This document shows, in pieces, positions 12,059 to 25,768 of a stretch of 64,000 nucleotides of DNA. Every line of letters starts with the position of its first letter. The stretch's first letter is position 1. The notes beneath the pieces are model-generated. The model was not told the DNA's origin. It saw only the letters and a list, made by a program, of their open reading frames with translations, and did not search any database. The position numbers and the translations under genes are program-made. The DNA lies in contig CM019216.1 of the NCBI GenBank assembly GCA_009741485.1, positions 25,448,947-25,512,946 of the forward strand. The letters are read 5' to 3'. This DNA comes from Malurus cyaneus samueli (lineage: Eukaryota > Chordata > Aves > Passeriformes > Maluridae).

Positions 12059-13660
12059 GTACTTTTCATTAAAATATGCATATTATTATAGCAGTATGCA
12101 TTTGGATTGCTTTGCAAATTTACAGCTGATGTTACCAGTTAACCAGCTAAGAAAAAGGTGAAATTTAATCCCAGTGATATCAAATTGCATTTTATGGTGG
12201 AACAGCAGTTTCCCCAACAAAGAAGGAAAAGAAAAAAAAAAAAAAAGAAGGTTTAATGCTTAGTCTTAACTTGACACATGTTAACAGAGTACAGGCATCT
12301 AAAAGCATATTATGTATGCTTTTCACAGTCTTTTATTTTTATTTTATCTTGTTTTATAAAGAAGAGGATAAGACTATCCCTGAGTATGCAAAATTATGAT
12401 AAATCATATCTTACCAGTTAATTTGATCAAAGAAATTAGTTTTCTGTCTGCTGTGATTTCACCTTTTTTAAAATATACTTTCCATTCTGATTTAATTTTA
12501 CCTTGATGTGTTTTAAACATTTTCTACCCATGTATGTCTCCAAATGCAACATCATTTTTAAAATGATGACAAGAATGTTTGAAAAACACTTTTTATGATG
12601 ACACAAATAACTCAGTATTCTTATGCATACATACCATATTTCAAACTTAATATTTCATATTAGAAACAGTTAATATTTCTGATATTTTTCAGAGGTGAAG
12701 AAAAAAGGAATTTTAGGGGAGTATGTGGAAATTTTCGGTAAATGCAGCAAGCACAAGCAAAAGAAGAAATACACTGCTTTGTGTTGATTGTACCGGGTTT
12801 CTGCATATGAAAAAAAACACACAAAAACCAAAATAAGCTAAACTTTCCCTGGTGGCACTGCAGAATATGAGACAGTGAACTAAACTTTATTCTTTACGTG
12901 AATACAATTGTCACCAAAGTCCACAAGAATCCTGTTCTGTGTGGATATCCGGCCCTTAGTGACTGTGAGCAAAGTATTGTGTGGCAGTGATGCTCAACAA
13001 GAGTGGAAATGACAGCTGGAAGATGAATATAAGAATATATTGGAAGTGACAGTGAGTCTGACTATGTGTACAACCTTTTTTTATAGAAATGAGCTAAAAG
13101 TAACCTCTCGAGTTCTGTCACTCTTCTTACTACTAGCAGCTATTTTTATAAATCCAGATTTATCAAAGTGGTCTGTAGATCAAATGTTTCTATGGAGAAT
13201 ATAAATGGAATTATTTCCTGAAGCTGAATATGATATCTAATTTACAGTACCAATAACAAAACCATCTGATCTTAAAGCAGAATTTTGGGCACTGGGATTC
13301 TCAAAGAATGACACTAACACTCTCCACCCTTCTTCACTATCTGTGAGCAGACTCCTGATTTCAGTTTGGGGAAAGAATAAAGAAATATTTCAGATAGATG
13401 GATAGAAAGCAGTGGAAGACAATCAAAATTTAAGTGGCTTTAGACTGCAAATCATATCATTCTGTCTAGAAGCACAAATATTTTTACATTTGTTCTTCCT
13501 GAAACGACTGAAGGGAAAGGTATTTTATGTATTTTAGATATCTTTGTTACTTTGTAATTCAGGTGTTGATGAGCTTAAATTAGAACTTCAAACAATGTAT
13601 AGATAGTTTTGGTTGTATTTAGATCCACTGTATTGATAGTCAAATTAATTTTCATTTAAC
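12059..13660. other. Unique AT-rich DNA, no gene seen
   Basis: Holds an A run at about 12231-12246 and otherwise plain AT-rich sequence. The patch at 12890-13060 is more complex in composition, but I recognise nothing in it. Confidence 0.5.
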
Positions 13661-13661
13661 T

Positions 13662-13752
13662 TTGGGTTTTTTTTTGTTTTGGTTTTTAGGTTTTTTTTTG
13701 TTTGTTTGGTTTTTTTGGTTTTTTTTTTTTTTTTGTTTTTGTTTTTTTGTGA
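13662..13752. repeat. T-rich simple repeat, (TTTTG)n/(TTTG)n-like
   Basis: About 90 bases consist almost only of T with interspersed G, a low-complexity tract on the plus strand. Confidence 0.9.
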
Positions 13753-14507
13753 AAACTTTGGAACTAAAGTATACAGAGTACTCCCAAAAGTAGCCTAAGA
13801 TACCTAATATTGTTGAGCATCTGTACCCCTCATGTCACTTTTATTGCATTTTGCAACTAAGCAAAACTAATTATTGTGAAGAGGAACAGCAATAGAAATT
13901 TGGATAGGAATAAAAGCCTCAGATGTTTAGTTTCTCTGTCTCATACCTCCAAGGAGACCTATTAAATTGCTATTTACCTGGGGCATTTTGAAGGCTGGTC
14001 ATAAATCTTAAAAAGAAGACGCATTTCCTACTTCATGGATAACTAGGGAAGTCTGCTTTGGGAAGATTAATGTTTCAGAGAGGATCTTTGAGAATGAGTA
14101 ATTTTTGTTTTGTTTTCTAATACTTGAAGTGTCAATTCCCCCTTGTACGTATATTGAAAGTTTAGGATAGATAAAAGGCAGCACTCAGTCAATGTGGGAC
14201 TTGCATTCCTAGTGGAAGTTAGGCAATAGGATTTATCTTCTTAAAGAGCAGGTCCTTAACATCCTTTCTAAGACTGATTATAAGACTGACACTTGGTCAA
14301 TGTTCTTGTGAAAAAATTCTTCCCAGCCTTTATTGTAATTAGAAGAAAACAAGAAGATAAGATCAAAAATGTGTGAAGGCATTTTTAATAACATAAATAT
14401 AGAAACACATTTCCATCATAGAGATATAGGCACCTGCAAAAAGGGAACAGAATTTAGACTTAACATTAATTACTAAAACAGGGAAGAGACAGGAAAATAA
14501 ATAAAAC
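13753..14507. other. Unique AT-rich DNA, no gene seen
   Basis: No recognisable element. Open frames are short and without motifs. Confidence 0.5.
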
Positions 14508-14612
14508 CCCCAAAACAACCAACCACAACAACAACAACAAAAAAAAACCCGAAACAAACAAAAAAAAAAAAACAAAAAAACCAAAAAAACCAAAAAAACC
14601 CCACATGCAAAT
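14508..14612. repeat. A-rich simple repeat
   Basis: CAA, CAAA and CCAAAAAA units and long A runs form a low-complexity tract. It creates a spurious 102-codon Phe/Cys-rich frame on the opposite strand. Confidence 0.9.
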
Positions 14613-15215
14613 AAATAAACAGAATGCAACAAAAAATACCAACAAAACGAACCTAGATACTGAGTTTCCAAAGTGTTTTCAGGAAGTAATCTCAGCTACA
14701 AAAAAAAAATCCTACATTAATTCTGAATGCTGAGTCTCTTTGCTTTTTTAATAAACGTTGAAGACTTCTGCTATTGCTTCAGCTCTTCCCTAAAATACTG
14801 CAATGTGTGCTCTTTAATAAAAGAGCTCTGGAATAATATTCCAGTAGACAAATTTAATAAAGCTCTAGGGTGCATTCTGAAATCCTTCTTCCAGTATGCA
14901 AATAAATGCAAGTTGTTCATAAAATGCTTAAAACACAAACCTGGGATGGCAGTGGATTTGAATGGCTCCTATGAAAATACTACATTACTTTAAAAATTGT
15001 AATTCAATTTGTACAATAGAGAACACTATAGTTACTTATTAGCTAGCAGATGATCATTTTGCTTTGTAGTATGCCTCATCAGAGAAAGTATCTGTTTCAC
15101 TGGAACCAGTTTCACAAATTCATTAAAATAGAAATTGTTTTAAATGATAAGTAAAATAATGAAATTCCAAATTTGACCCAAAAATATAACACTATTTTTT
15201 TAGATAATTTACATG
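14613..15215. other. Unique AT-rich DNA, no gene seen
   Basis: An 88-codon open frame at 14727-14993 (plus) has no recognisable motif, no obvious splice context and AT-rich codon use typical of chance frames. I do not call it a gene. Confidence 0.5.
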
Positions 15216-15216
15216 A

Positions 15217-15648
15217 ATCATAGAGTCATTAAGGTTGGAAAAGACCACCAAGATCCAGTCCAACATCAGACTGAACACCACTGCGTTAACAAGATCATAA
15301 CACTGAGTGTCATGTCTAATTGTATCATGGAAACCCCCAGTGATGTTGACCCCACCATCTCAGGGGCAGTTTTTTCCAATACTTGACAAAACTTACCATG
15401 AAGAAATTCTTCCTGAAATTTAACCGGAAATTTTGTTGGTGTAGCTTAAGACTATGTCCTGTGTAAGGCTTTGTCCAGTCACTGGTCACTTTGTCCAGCC
15501 TGGGAGAAGAGGCCAATCTGCCCCTTGCTAAAACCACCTTTGAGGGAGTTGGCAGAGAGCGCTGACGTCTTCCCTGAGCCTTCTTTTCTCCAAGTTAAAC
15601 AATGCCTGCATCCCCAGCCACTCTTCATAGTCTCTATCATAGCGCAGA
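15217..15648 (-). mobile_element. CR1 LINE 3' fragment
   Basis: The left edge atcatagagtcattaaggttggaaaagacc is the reverse complement of a CR1 3' end. It continues with 'aagatccagtccaacatc', 'ttaccatgaagaaattcttcctgaa', 'cagcctgggagaagaggcca', 'gttggcagagagcgctgacgtcttccctgagcc', 'ttttctccaagttaaacaatgcc' and 'cagccactcttcatagtctc'. All are standard CR1 segments in the correct antisense order. It is one of the better preserved CR1 tails in the window. Confidence 0.92.
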
Positions 15649-17975
15649 TTTTTACACAAAAGTTTGAAAAGGAAAAAAAAATTATCTTTTAGAAACACAC
15701 ATTGATCCCTATGACAGATTTCAAATTGAAAATGTAGCATCAGAAGAACAGAAGTATAGATGTCTACAACAATTCTACTCACTCAAGACTTCCTTTTTTC
15801 ATCCTTTAAGGATGCAATTTGTCTAACTTCTTTCAGACATCTGTTTAGGATGAAATGAATCACATCATAAAATTACTTAATTTTTTCTATGACTATAAAG
15901 TCAGTCTGTATGCATAAATTCCAGCCATGGGAATCTGAAACAGAGATTAGTGATTTTATGAACATCTACCCTTTAGTAAAGTTAGTTCCCTGATTTTTGT
16001 CTCAGAAAAGAATACTTTACAGCTTCTGAATTCAAAGCTAAAATAATAGGGGTTTTCACATCACCATAAGATGTATTTAACACAATCTTCAGAAGACTAT
16101 GTCTAAGAAAGAATAGAATTAAGTGCTTCTAACTTTATGAAATACAGAGGAGCAGGATAGCAGTTTAATTACATTCAAAAGGTACAGTTTGTGCCCTAAT
16201 AAAATCTGTTTTAATAATACTTTCTGTTGTAGATACAGTAAAAGTTATAAGTTTACAAAGTGCAATTATCTGTCTTGTTTCCATTAACAACCAGGAAAAA
16301 CAAGGAGAGCTTTGGAAAGATTACATTAGAATCAAAACCCAGCAGATAGAAATTAGTGAAAGAATGAAAACCTTATCACACCATCACTTTAGAGACTACA
16401 GCTCAATACTACAATACCTCAGCTGTTCAGTATCAGAAGTTGTAGAACACGTAGAACAGACTGCATTTTGGACAAAGACAGCCAAGTTGCCATGAGCTAT
16501 CTCATGTGTTAGGACTACTCTAGTACAAAATGATTTGAGGTTACATTTAAATGGTTTAGGAATGATCAAAGAGTTTCTCTATTGGCTTTATGATTGGAGT
16601 GGTAAACTCCATGGTAAGTGACAGTTCTCAATAGCTGTCAAGAGTAATGTGTTCCATTACACCTGTAACATTCATAAGAAGATATGTCCCTTTTTTCTGT
16701 AAAATCCTGGCAAGTTGCATCTATTTTCTATCTTTGTTAAAAAATTAGTATAAGTTGTTCCTTGGAGTTTCAATAAAGAAAGGATATGTCATTCTGCACT
16801 AAAACTTACAATGATTTGACAGTGTATTTAATTCTGTGTTAAATAGAGGTATTTTTTCATCGACGATCTCTGGATAGGATTTCTGGCAGTAGCACATGAC
16901 ACTCTGAAAAAACGTAGCTTTCAGATAAATCTTAACATAATGTATGAAACACTTAAATGTTATTGCAAAATGAAGAAAATAGTGGCAATCTAATTAGCCA
17001 TAACTGTTAAGTACATTCATCTTTGATGTTGAATACCTGAAGAAAAACAAATCCAAACTTTTAATAGCTCAAGTAGAGCAATTTAAGCAGCAGTGTTTAA
17101 ACCTTATTTTGCAATGAAACAGTAAGAGCTTCAAGTTACAAACAAAGGTAATTCTCATGAGAAAGTAAAGTGGAAACTATTAAATTATACAGTGTTAGTT
17201 TTTCTGTTTCCAAGTGTTTTGTTCTTATCATCGTTTTTAGTAATGCTTCATTACTTGGAACAAGCACTTGCAAATGTATCCGAATAAAATCTATTATAAC
17301 TTCCACTGTCTGTCCCTCCCCTTCTATTTTTATGAATTTGCAAGTTTTGGTGAGTAGGTCAGAAGTGAAAATTGGACTACTAGCACATAGCATAGATTTT
17401 GTTTGATGGAGTATTAAGAATTGTCTCAACTGTATAAACTTTTATGCATATATGTATGAGTTGATACATCTGTCGAGCATCTAGACACCACTGTGATGAG
17501 AAATTTCAAACATAAAAAAATAATTTTTTTTCTAGAATTATTCGTTAACACATGCTACTGACTTATTCTTACAAAATATTAATCATTACTACTGCATTTT
17601 AAAACCTTCATTTTTAGCACTAGTATTGTAAATAAGCTCTTACAATAATATGCAGCCAAAGCTGTTTAATTATCACTGATATCAATAGTCCTTGGTGATT
17701 GTTGGTTGCAAGAGGCCCAGGGGATTGTTCTAGGGAGTTCATTGCTGAAAATTGTCAGAACTGAAGTGAGCCTGTCCTTTTTTGATTTTCCTGGTTTGTT
17801 CCGGAGGTATTGTTGTGTCACTCATAAAGAGTCTATGAGGGAGTTTAATCTGTTCCTGATACCATTTTTACCATTTCAGAATGGAGCAGTATTTTTTAAT
17901 ACATCTTCCTTGTATATTTAAATACAGAATATATGCAGAATGCCTTGCCTATTTTTAAACTTCTTTTGCTTATCT
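15649..17975. other. Unique AT-rich DNA, no gene seen
   Basis: AT-rich sequence. Overlapping frames on both strands around 17136-17429 (97 and 78 codons) show no domain or codon bias that would separate them from chance. Confidence 0.5.
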
Positions 17976-18033
17976 CTTTTACTAATTTTACTAATTTTTA
18001 TTACTTACACTTTTACTAATTTTTATTACTTAA
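17976..18033. repeat. Short tandem duplication in AT-rich DNA
   Basis: The unit cttttactaatttttattact is present twice in close tandem with a partial third copy, and 'ttactaatttt' is reiterated at the left. A separate small duplication, aaagaccttt repeated twice, lies at about 18238-18258. Confidence 0.7.
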
Positions 18034-19240
18034 ACCTGTACTATGTGCAACTACACGGCCTTTATTGCCTCTTTGGAGGTCACACAGATCACATAGTTAT
18101 GCAAAATGTTCATACATTGTCTTTAGCTATACTGTAACTGTTTAACAGAATGTTTATACACAATTGCTGTTTACACTACTTTTTACTACTTTACTGTCCT
18201 TATGTTCAGCTATATCCTGGTTAATGCAGTTACAATTTAAAGACCTTTAAAGACCTTTATTTTGGCCATGAATTCTCTCCCCTAAAGAAAATCACAGTAA
18301 TAATAAAAATGACACAGGTTGAACCTGTTTCATATTTATTTTTCACCAGTAAAATTTTAACAAATTTCTAATTATTTTATGATTACCATTACCCATTCCT
18401 TCATTGTAGAGGCCTGATTCATGAGCTCATTAAGGTCAGTGAATTTTGAAGCAGTTTTTTAACACTAGGTACACTGTGAGTTAATGGGGCCTGTTATAAA
18501 GTTACACCTTTGCTTAGGTACTTAGATGAGATGAATTTTGAGGCCACATCTACCCTCTGAAATAGTGCTCAGTAGAGGTATCTTTACTCCTTTTTGATTT
18601 GTCAGCTTCCAGGATGAGAATTGGCATATTCTCATGAACGTGATTATTTCTGATACAGAATGAAAGCTCTGTAGTCAGTGGGAAAAATGACATCAATGGT
18701 TACACTGAGTTGAAGAGCCTGACTTCAATCCCTGAATAGATGTGAAATGCTTAAATGTCCCGTCTGGTGTCTCTGAGCTGAGATGGACTATGTTCCTGCT
18801 CTTAAATTAGAAAAATAATTTGAAATACTCTTATCTATCTGCTTTATTTTGTTTTCGGTGGAGAAAATATTACCTGATACAAGTTTCACAAAAATTTAAA
18901 ACTGCTCTCCAGCACAACAAAATCCTTGGCTATGCAAGTGTAATAGGTCTTTTCCAGGCCAAGTGGAGCAATAAGAGATTCAACAAGCAACAGTGGTAAA
19001 ATGAAACACCAAGTCAGACATCTCAAAAACCTCTCTGAACTATCTCTATTTTGGTCAGTTATAAATGAGTCTCTTTTTTTTTTTTTTTCCTTCTAAGTTG
19101 CAAACTTAGCAGCATAAGTTAACTCTAATACTGTGGACATTAAAAGGAGAAAGTCTGAAAAAGAGGAGGACACATAACAGACAATTATTTTATGCTATAA
19201 CATGTATTCAGAATATGGGAGATGGTAGTCTAAGCCTAAC
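18034..19240. other. Unique AT-rich DNA, no gene seen
   Basis: Holds a T run at 19074-19088. No recognisable gene or mobile element; the patch at 18590-18790 is compositionally more complex but unidentified. Confidence 0.5.
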
Positions 19241-19249
19241 TTATCTTTC

Positions 19250-19480
19250 CTGCAGTGAAACAATTTCCTAGGAAATAATCACAATTGCAGAGCAATTATT
19301 CTCGTTAATTGTACAAATATAAGATGTCAGGTCTGTGATCTGCATCAAGTATTTATAGGATGCTGCTATAAAATCTACTTGAAAGAAGTTCAGGCTGCTC
19401 ATCCATGTTAGTTTCCTACTTGTTCATTGTACAGATTAGCAATGATCATTAAAGACAAGAGAATCAATGAAGTATGAGAA
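19250..19480. promoter_or_regulatory. Candidate conserved non-coding element
   Basis: A repeat-free patch includes cacaattgcagagcaattatt near 19280, ctcgttaattgtac near 19300 and gtatttataggatgctgctataaaatc near 19350. It has paired AATTA/CAATT cores and a MEF2-like ctataaaat element. The texture is like vertebrate conserved non-exonic DNA. This rests on visual impression only. Confidence 0.2.
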
Positions 19481-19798
19481 TACCACAAAAGATGTATCTG
19501 GAATGCATAGGAAGAGTCATAGCTTTCTGTTACAATCTTTCAGTCTCTTTGGCAATATTAGTCTTGCAAAGGACTAAAATAAACAATGAAAATCTTGTCC
19601 TCATTTGGTTTTGCATTAAGTTAATTGTTTAGTAAAGCTGTGTGTTTACTCAGTTGAAAGACTGGCTGCTTAGAGATTGTTTTTACATTGTAACAGTAAA
19701 CATTTGAATATGTTGCCTTTCCACATGTAATTCTGGTGTGGGCTAAGGTCGTAAGAGAATGAAGAATGTTGCTGGGTTTTTGTGACATTGTAATCTGT
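19481..19798. other. Unique AT-rich DNA, no gene seen
   Basis: Nothing recognised in this interval. Confidence 0.5.
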
Positions 19799-19822
19799 AA
19801 AAAAAAAAAAAAAAAAAAAAAA
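19799..19822. repeat. A24 homopolymer
   Basis: Twenty-four consecutive A residues. There is no recognisable retroelement body immediately upstream, so it is treated as a simple repeat. Confidence 0.95.
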
Positions 19823-22800
19823 TCATGTTTATCACAACATACATGATTACATTTTCATAGCATTTTGCCCCTACACTACTATCGGTGAAAACTTGAGGAA
19901 CTAAATAAGAAACATTTCTTTCTCTGCTTTTTTATTTCCAGCAGATAATAGATTGAGAATGCTGTGGTAAAGGTTGTGCTGATATGTTTTGAAGGCAGTT
20001 ATATCTTGCTATGCAATTCTATCATTTCTACTTTGGAAGTTTCCATTTCTCAGAACTGAAGTCTTGATAAAGTTCTAAGAGAGCTAGAGAAATAGACTGA
20101 ATATCTGCAAGGGCAGAATTTAAAGAATTACTGCAGGATAGGTAATAGAAAGACTTTACTTCCAGGTCATAAATGTCTCTAAGCAACTGAAGATTACAAG
20201 AATATGGATGAAAAGGAAGTTTGAGTAACACTATCAAATTTTAATATACAAATAATTACTTTTTTTTTCTCATTCCTTTAGTGTCCAGCTAAGCTTGCTT
20301 CTTGTTATTTCAATGACCTATCTGTGAGTTCTTCTTTAACATTCTCATATATAATATATGTTACAGGTTTGTTATTGTCCAGGATTATTAAGTTGAATTT
20401 ATTATTTACTTTTAGCACAGAAACCTCTCAAATATCTGTACAGCATCATGACTCTATGAGAAAAAAAAATTAGAGGAATTGCACAGAAATAAATTCAATA
20501 TTCTTCACATTGGATCTAGGAAACTATGGCCAACAAGGGATAGTCAAAAGATTAACAACACTTATATAGCATGAGCTTTTGACAGTGCAGAAAATTTACT
20601 GTATGTATATCTTGTTTTGCATGATAAATATTTTATTGAGTACATAAAAGCACACAGAACATAAAAAATATATTAAAATATGACTACATTTTTAATAGTA
20701 TGAGGTGGTGAGGAAGAGCAACAGGAATGAAAGTAATCAGAGAAGAGAAGAGAGAGATAATAGGAAAAGGAGAAAATAGACAGTGGTATTGCAATGATGC
20801 AGAGAAGAAATGAAAAGGAGGGAAAAGAGAAATTGTTATAAAGTTGCATCCTGAATTATTCAGAGCTATATGTTTACCTGTACCTTAATATTGTGATAGC
20901 TATGAATACAGGAAGTCTGTAACGAATCTGCAAATGGTGATTTTAATAAACTGAAATTGTAGGTCACTGCATCATCTAACTCATTTACCTCATGCCCAGA
21001 GTGATTACTGAAACCACAAATCTAATAACAAATCAACAGTGAGAAAATATAACTTAGAATAAAAACTGGAGATTTATTTTGATTTCTTTATTTTTGTTAC
21101 AGCATACACCTGCTGACTGTAAGAAGATGAGCTTATTACTGAAGATACAGGTTTAGGTTCATGCTTAAAAAAGCCTTTGTCCCCTTGGAGCATCTTTGGT
21201 CCTCAAATTAGTATTTTTATTCTTAAGTTCATTTGGTTTTAAAATTGAAGGATGTAATTTCAGTAAGAAAAAAAATAACAAAACAACAAAAACAAAACCA
21301 TAACAGGAGAATACTCAACAATTCCAGAATTGTATGTAAAGTACCAAGCATTTTGTAGGAGAAAAATGAAAATTCTAAATATAGACAAAGCATTAGAAAC
21401 TATATCATACATAAAGGAAGACAATACACCTGGACAAGATGTACTTAGTGAACAAAAAGAAAAGAGGAGTTTAAAGTGTACACACTAATAAATTTCATAA
21501 ACAAACAAAATGGATAATGTTAATCAGAAAGAATTTATTGCATGAATGTTAACCATCAGCAGAGAAAAAGGGTCTTGCATCATTAGCCCTGGAGGGGTCT
21601 GGGTGTTGTAGGTTTATGCTGCACGGACACTCACAGAGATAATGTTTAGGGAGTTTTTTTGGCGGGGTGAATTGTGTTTCTTTGAATAAGGATGTTCTCA
21701 CATGTATTCAAATCTTTAGAACAGGATGGTCAGTCCCTCTTTGGATGATGACAAGAGTTTATTGAAGTCATTATTGCAACACCATCTTCAGCTGATCGAG
21801 CAGAGGCCCCAGGAACCTCTGCTTTGCAGTTTTCCAATATCCAGCTGGCCCCTTGGTCCTAGTGGGCCATATTGTTATTGTCTTAAAACTGAATGTAAGA
21901 TATTCCTGGACTCTAAAAACGCCTGACCTGTACGACCTTTTCTGTGTCTGCAGCAGTGGTTTCTATGGAGCATTTCCAAGTCTGTTACCTGTGCTCAGTG
22001 AGGTCAATTCTGCAGCAGAATTTTCCTGGGCCTCTAGACAAACCCGTTTGTCCATCATCAATTAATGCTACTGTTAATCAGCAAATCTAAACACAACTAA
22101 GCATATAAATTACACCTATAGTTATAGTAATTATAGTTCTGGTGTGGCTGGATGTGAGGTCACTGTTTGTAGTTCTTATTCCCTGAGTTGGAATAACACA
22201 ACAGAGATAATGCATGTTTAGTCTTAGATCTAAGAGGATATAAAGGGAGTGCAGAAATTTAGACATGCAGACTTGTGGTGAGAGTTACAGACAATGTATT
22301 TGCAGGATAAATGAAGAGTCTGGAATGGTATAATTGCAGCTAGTTCTAGAAGGAAAGAAACAACAAAAAAGTTGTGAAACAACTTTGAATAAGCTTCCTT
22401 CTGTTCTTAAGCACTGATATCATAAATTGCAGTGTGGTAGAATTTTAAAATCCTAGTTCTATGGACTATAGCCACAGAGAAAGACATAATTCCCATGTTT
22501 AAGGAACCCTCAAGAAGGGTAAACAACAACTGTAAATATCTATGAATTAATAAAAAGATACAATCTATAGCTGTAGTGCTGTTAGTATGGCCAAGGATTT
22601 CAAATGACTGCTTAGTGGTTTAGAGCAACTTTTTCTCTACTATATAACAAACAATAAAAACTGAAGCTTTCTTCCTCTGATGTGGCTCCATCATTCCATG
22701 AAGGGACAGAATAAATCTCTACCTGGACATGCTTGGGATTTTGCTCTAGTCTGTAGTAAAAATCTACATAATCATCACCATATACACAAGTAGTGGAAAA

Positions 22801-23600
22801 ATGTACACAAACTGTTTGTGTACTGTGCATTTATTTCCCCTTATTTCAAACAACTTCTTTGTGACCTGCCAGTGTGCCTTTCTGAATGGATGCTTACTGT
22901 TAACTGTTGCACTGAGAGCTGATGTGCACCAACCAGAGGGCATAAAATTTGATGTTATTTTCAGCCTGATGTAACTCTATTTTTTAAAGAGAATGAGGTG
23001 GTGAGAGAGATGTCATGTTTAAAAAGTCACTCTGATATGTACATAAATTACTAGAACAATTTGTGTAAAAGCATGGCATCCCAGTTTTTCATTTATAGGA
23101 AGAAAAAATCATCTTTAAAGGCAGCAGTACACATGATCTCCAAGTTTGTGTGTCATGTACCATTCCCTCCCTTTTCAAATCACCACCACTCTCCATCACT
23201 CCAGAGCACCCACTCTCTGTTCCTGATCCATTCCTTCCTGTTGTTGCCTTCTTAGGCTTCCTGTGCTAGGTCATTGACAAGTATAAAATGAGAGGGAGAC
23301 GTCTTACATTCTGTGCGTGATGAGAGGTAAAAAATAAAGTGTGTGTGAGAGGAGTGTGCTTTATTTTATTCAAGGTCACAGACAGCTCTCAGTGATCTTG
23401 TACACAAAGCATATTTGCGGATGTCAAAGTCAAAGCATAGGGCTCTGGAGGTGATTTGCATCTCAGAGTTTACCTGTCATTTGCCTGGAAGTACTTTCTT
23501 CATCAGAAGACAATGCCAAGTGGCCTAAGAAGAAAATGTTTCTAGATGAGGTGTTCCACAAACATACTCTCACACATATACAGGAAAAATCCCAAACACT
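19823..23600. other. Unique AT-rich DNA, no gene seen
   Basis: Long unique stretch. It includes a purine-rich patch at 20700-20840 (GA/AGAG-rich). The patch at 21560-22060 is more GC-rich than its surroundings and has 66-70 codon frames, but I recognise no family. A perfect 8-bp hairpin (aaagttgt-gaa-acaacttt) lies at 22368-22386. No gene is supported. Confidence 0.45.
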
Positions 23601-23722
23601 CTACAAAACAAAACAAAGCAAAACAAAAAAACAACCTTCCCCTCAAAAAAAAAAAAAAAAAAGAAAAAGAAAAAAAAAAAGAAGAAAGAAAAAAAAAAGA
23701 AAATAAGAAAAGAAAAAAGGAG
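23601..23722. repeat. A-rich/(GAAA)n simple repeat
   Basis: The tract starts as CAAAA-type units, passes through a pure A run and ends in AAG/AAAG units. It gives a spurious Lys-rich frame on the plus strand. Confidence 0.9.
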
Positions 23723-25700
23723 GTGCTATTCTAAGTACACATTCAGCATCTTTCTGAACAGTGCACTATGATGAATGGACAAGAAAATCGGATGTGTGTA
23801 GTGTATGGGACAGCCTGCAAAGAGCCTCAAAAGAAGGAACCATGCCTGCCTTTGTTCTCTTAAACACATGCACATACTTAATTTTGCTTAAATTAAACAA
23901 TGTTCAAGATTCAGAGATTGGTTATTAATGTGCAGTGATATTAGTATCTTGGAAAGGCATACATAAATTAGTGACTCCAGGTAGAAGTAGACAACAAAAA
24001 TGAGCCACTAGGGTGTATTTAATGGCTTTGATATTTTAGTTTGAGAAAATTCTTTGAAGCAGTCATTCTTTTGAAGCAGTGAGAAGATAGATATGAATGA
24101 ACAATAATTTAGATTTAGAAATTTTGCACGTAGTAGCATTAGATGTTCTCCAGAAGAACAGATGTAAAATAACGTCATGGAAGCTGGAGTCTATCATGAA
24201 TAAAAGCTGCAAATATAATATTACTTACAATAAAAAATAATTATTCAGGAAGATTAATAGGTAGGAAAACATATCAGAAGCATTCTTTCATCTTGGACTA
24301 TCATAGCCATGAAAATTATGGGAATGCAAAAAATACATTATAATTTATGCAGTAGTAAATACAGTCATGCCTGAGACTCTAAAACCTGCCAGGTTTCAGA
24401 TGAACATTTCTACCTGAAGGCATCTGCTAAATATGTGTGTTTCTTCCTGCGTTGAATGCAATCTACAGCACAATAAACTGAATATTGCTATTGAGCTGTA
24501 TTTAGTTTCACCTAGTTTTATTAATTTTTCCATGTCAAGAAGACTCACTGGATACCGTTTGCCTCTTAAAGAGGTACTGAAAGAAGCAAGCCATGCACCA
24601 CTCCTGAACAAGAAGGAAATGTATTATATATTTAGTTTTATATAGTCACCTCTGTATTAACTTGACAGGAATAGAATCTATGCAGACTGTAAAAATAGTC
24701 TAATATATCTTTCAAGCATTAGAAATGACGTTCTGAAGATCACTTGTGGAATGACAACTTAATCAAATTTAACTCCTATAAAACTCTGCGACATTACCTA
24801 ACTATATGTATTCTGATAACTTTTGAAGACTGTGTTTATATTGTTTGTTGGTTTTATTTATTTAGTTTTATTTAAATTCAAATGTAGATTATCAGTGACT
24901 GTAATGAAGACACTAACAAAGTTCATGTGGAATATGGTGAAAAAAATGACACTATAATAGCTGCTAGGAGAGTAACCTGGTTAATCAGAGAAATTCTCCA
25001 GATTTAACAAGAGAAAACAAACAAAAAAAAAATCCAACAAATAGCCTTCCCACCTTCCTTGAAAAGAAATCTATCCAAAACAGAGATTGCTGAACCTTTA
25101 TAATGATATATACTAATATACTCACTAGCTTAATTAATTTGATACCATACATTTCTTTTGCAAAATAAGAAGTTTTGTCATTACACAATAGTTTCCATGA
25201 ATCCAGATGGCATTATATGATGAGGCAAATCTAAACATTCTAGCTACAAATAACTTTACAGAGAAGCAAATCCCTAGAAATTAGTTGCTGACTTTTCTAG
25301 TAGTTAATTTTTAACAGCCATTCAAAATAATAAGTTTATTTTGTAAGTTACTCTCTATTTTCACAGTGTCATATAATAATTCTTTTCTAAGTTTGGTTCG
25401 TTAATTGCTTTTTTTGCTGCACAGAGAAACTTTGTATGTAAATATTGACACTGAATGATGAATGAAAGCAGATGTTCACAAACACATACTAAAATTGTCT
25501 ATGTCTATTTTAAATTTATTTGAAGTGCCTGCCTTTGATAGCAATTAAAGCTCATTACTGCTGGGACATATTTTCTAACAGCAATATTCATTCTGGGCTT
25601 GTGCTATACAGTCAATGTGCTGTTACAAAACAGGTAACAAGAATGATTCTTTAATGTTTGTGACTTTTCCTAGACAGTTAAAATACAGCAAAATAAACTT
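23723..25700. other. Unique AT-rich DNA, no gene seen
   Basis: No recognisable element. The patch around 25530-25640 (caattaaagctcattactgc, ctgttacaaaacagg) has a conserved-element-like texture but no specific evidence. Confidence 0.5.
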
Positions 25701-25704
25701 AATG

Positions 25705-25768
25705 GGAAAAAACAAATAAACAAACAAAAAAAAACAAAAAAAAAGAAAACAAAAACCAAAAAAACACT
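25705..25768. repeat. A-rich (CAAA)n-like simple repeat
   Basis: A tract of CAAA/AAAAC units about 60 bases long. Confidence 0.9.

Noticed and set aside
14363..14671. 102-codon Phe/Cys-rich frame on the minus strand
   Set aside because: It is the shadow of an A-rich simple repeat (14508-14612). There is no protein-like composition outside it.
19799..19822. A24 run as the tail of a retroposed gene or SINE
   Set aside because: No coding or SINE-like body could be recognised upstream and no target duplication was visible.
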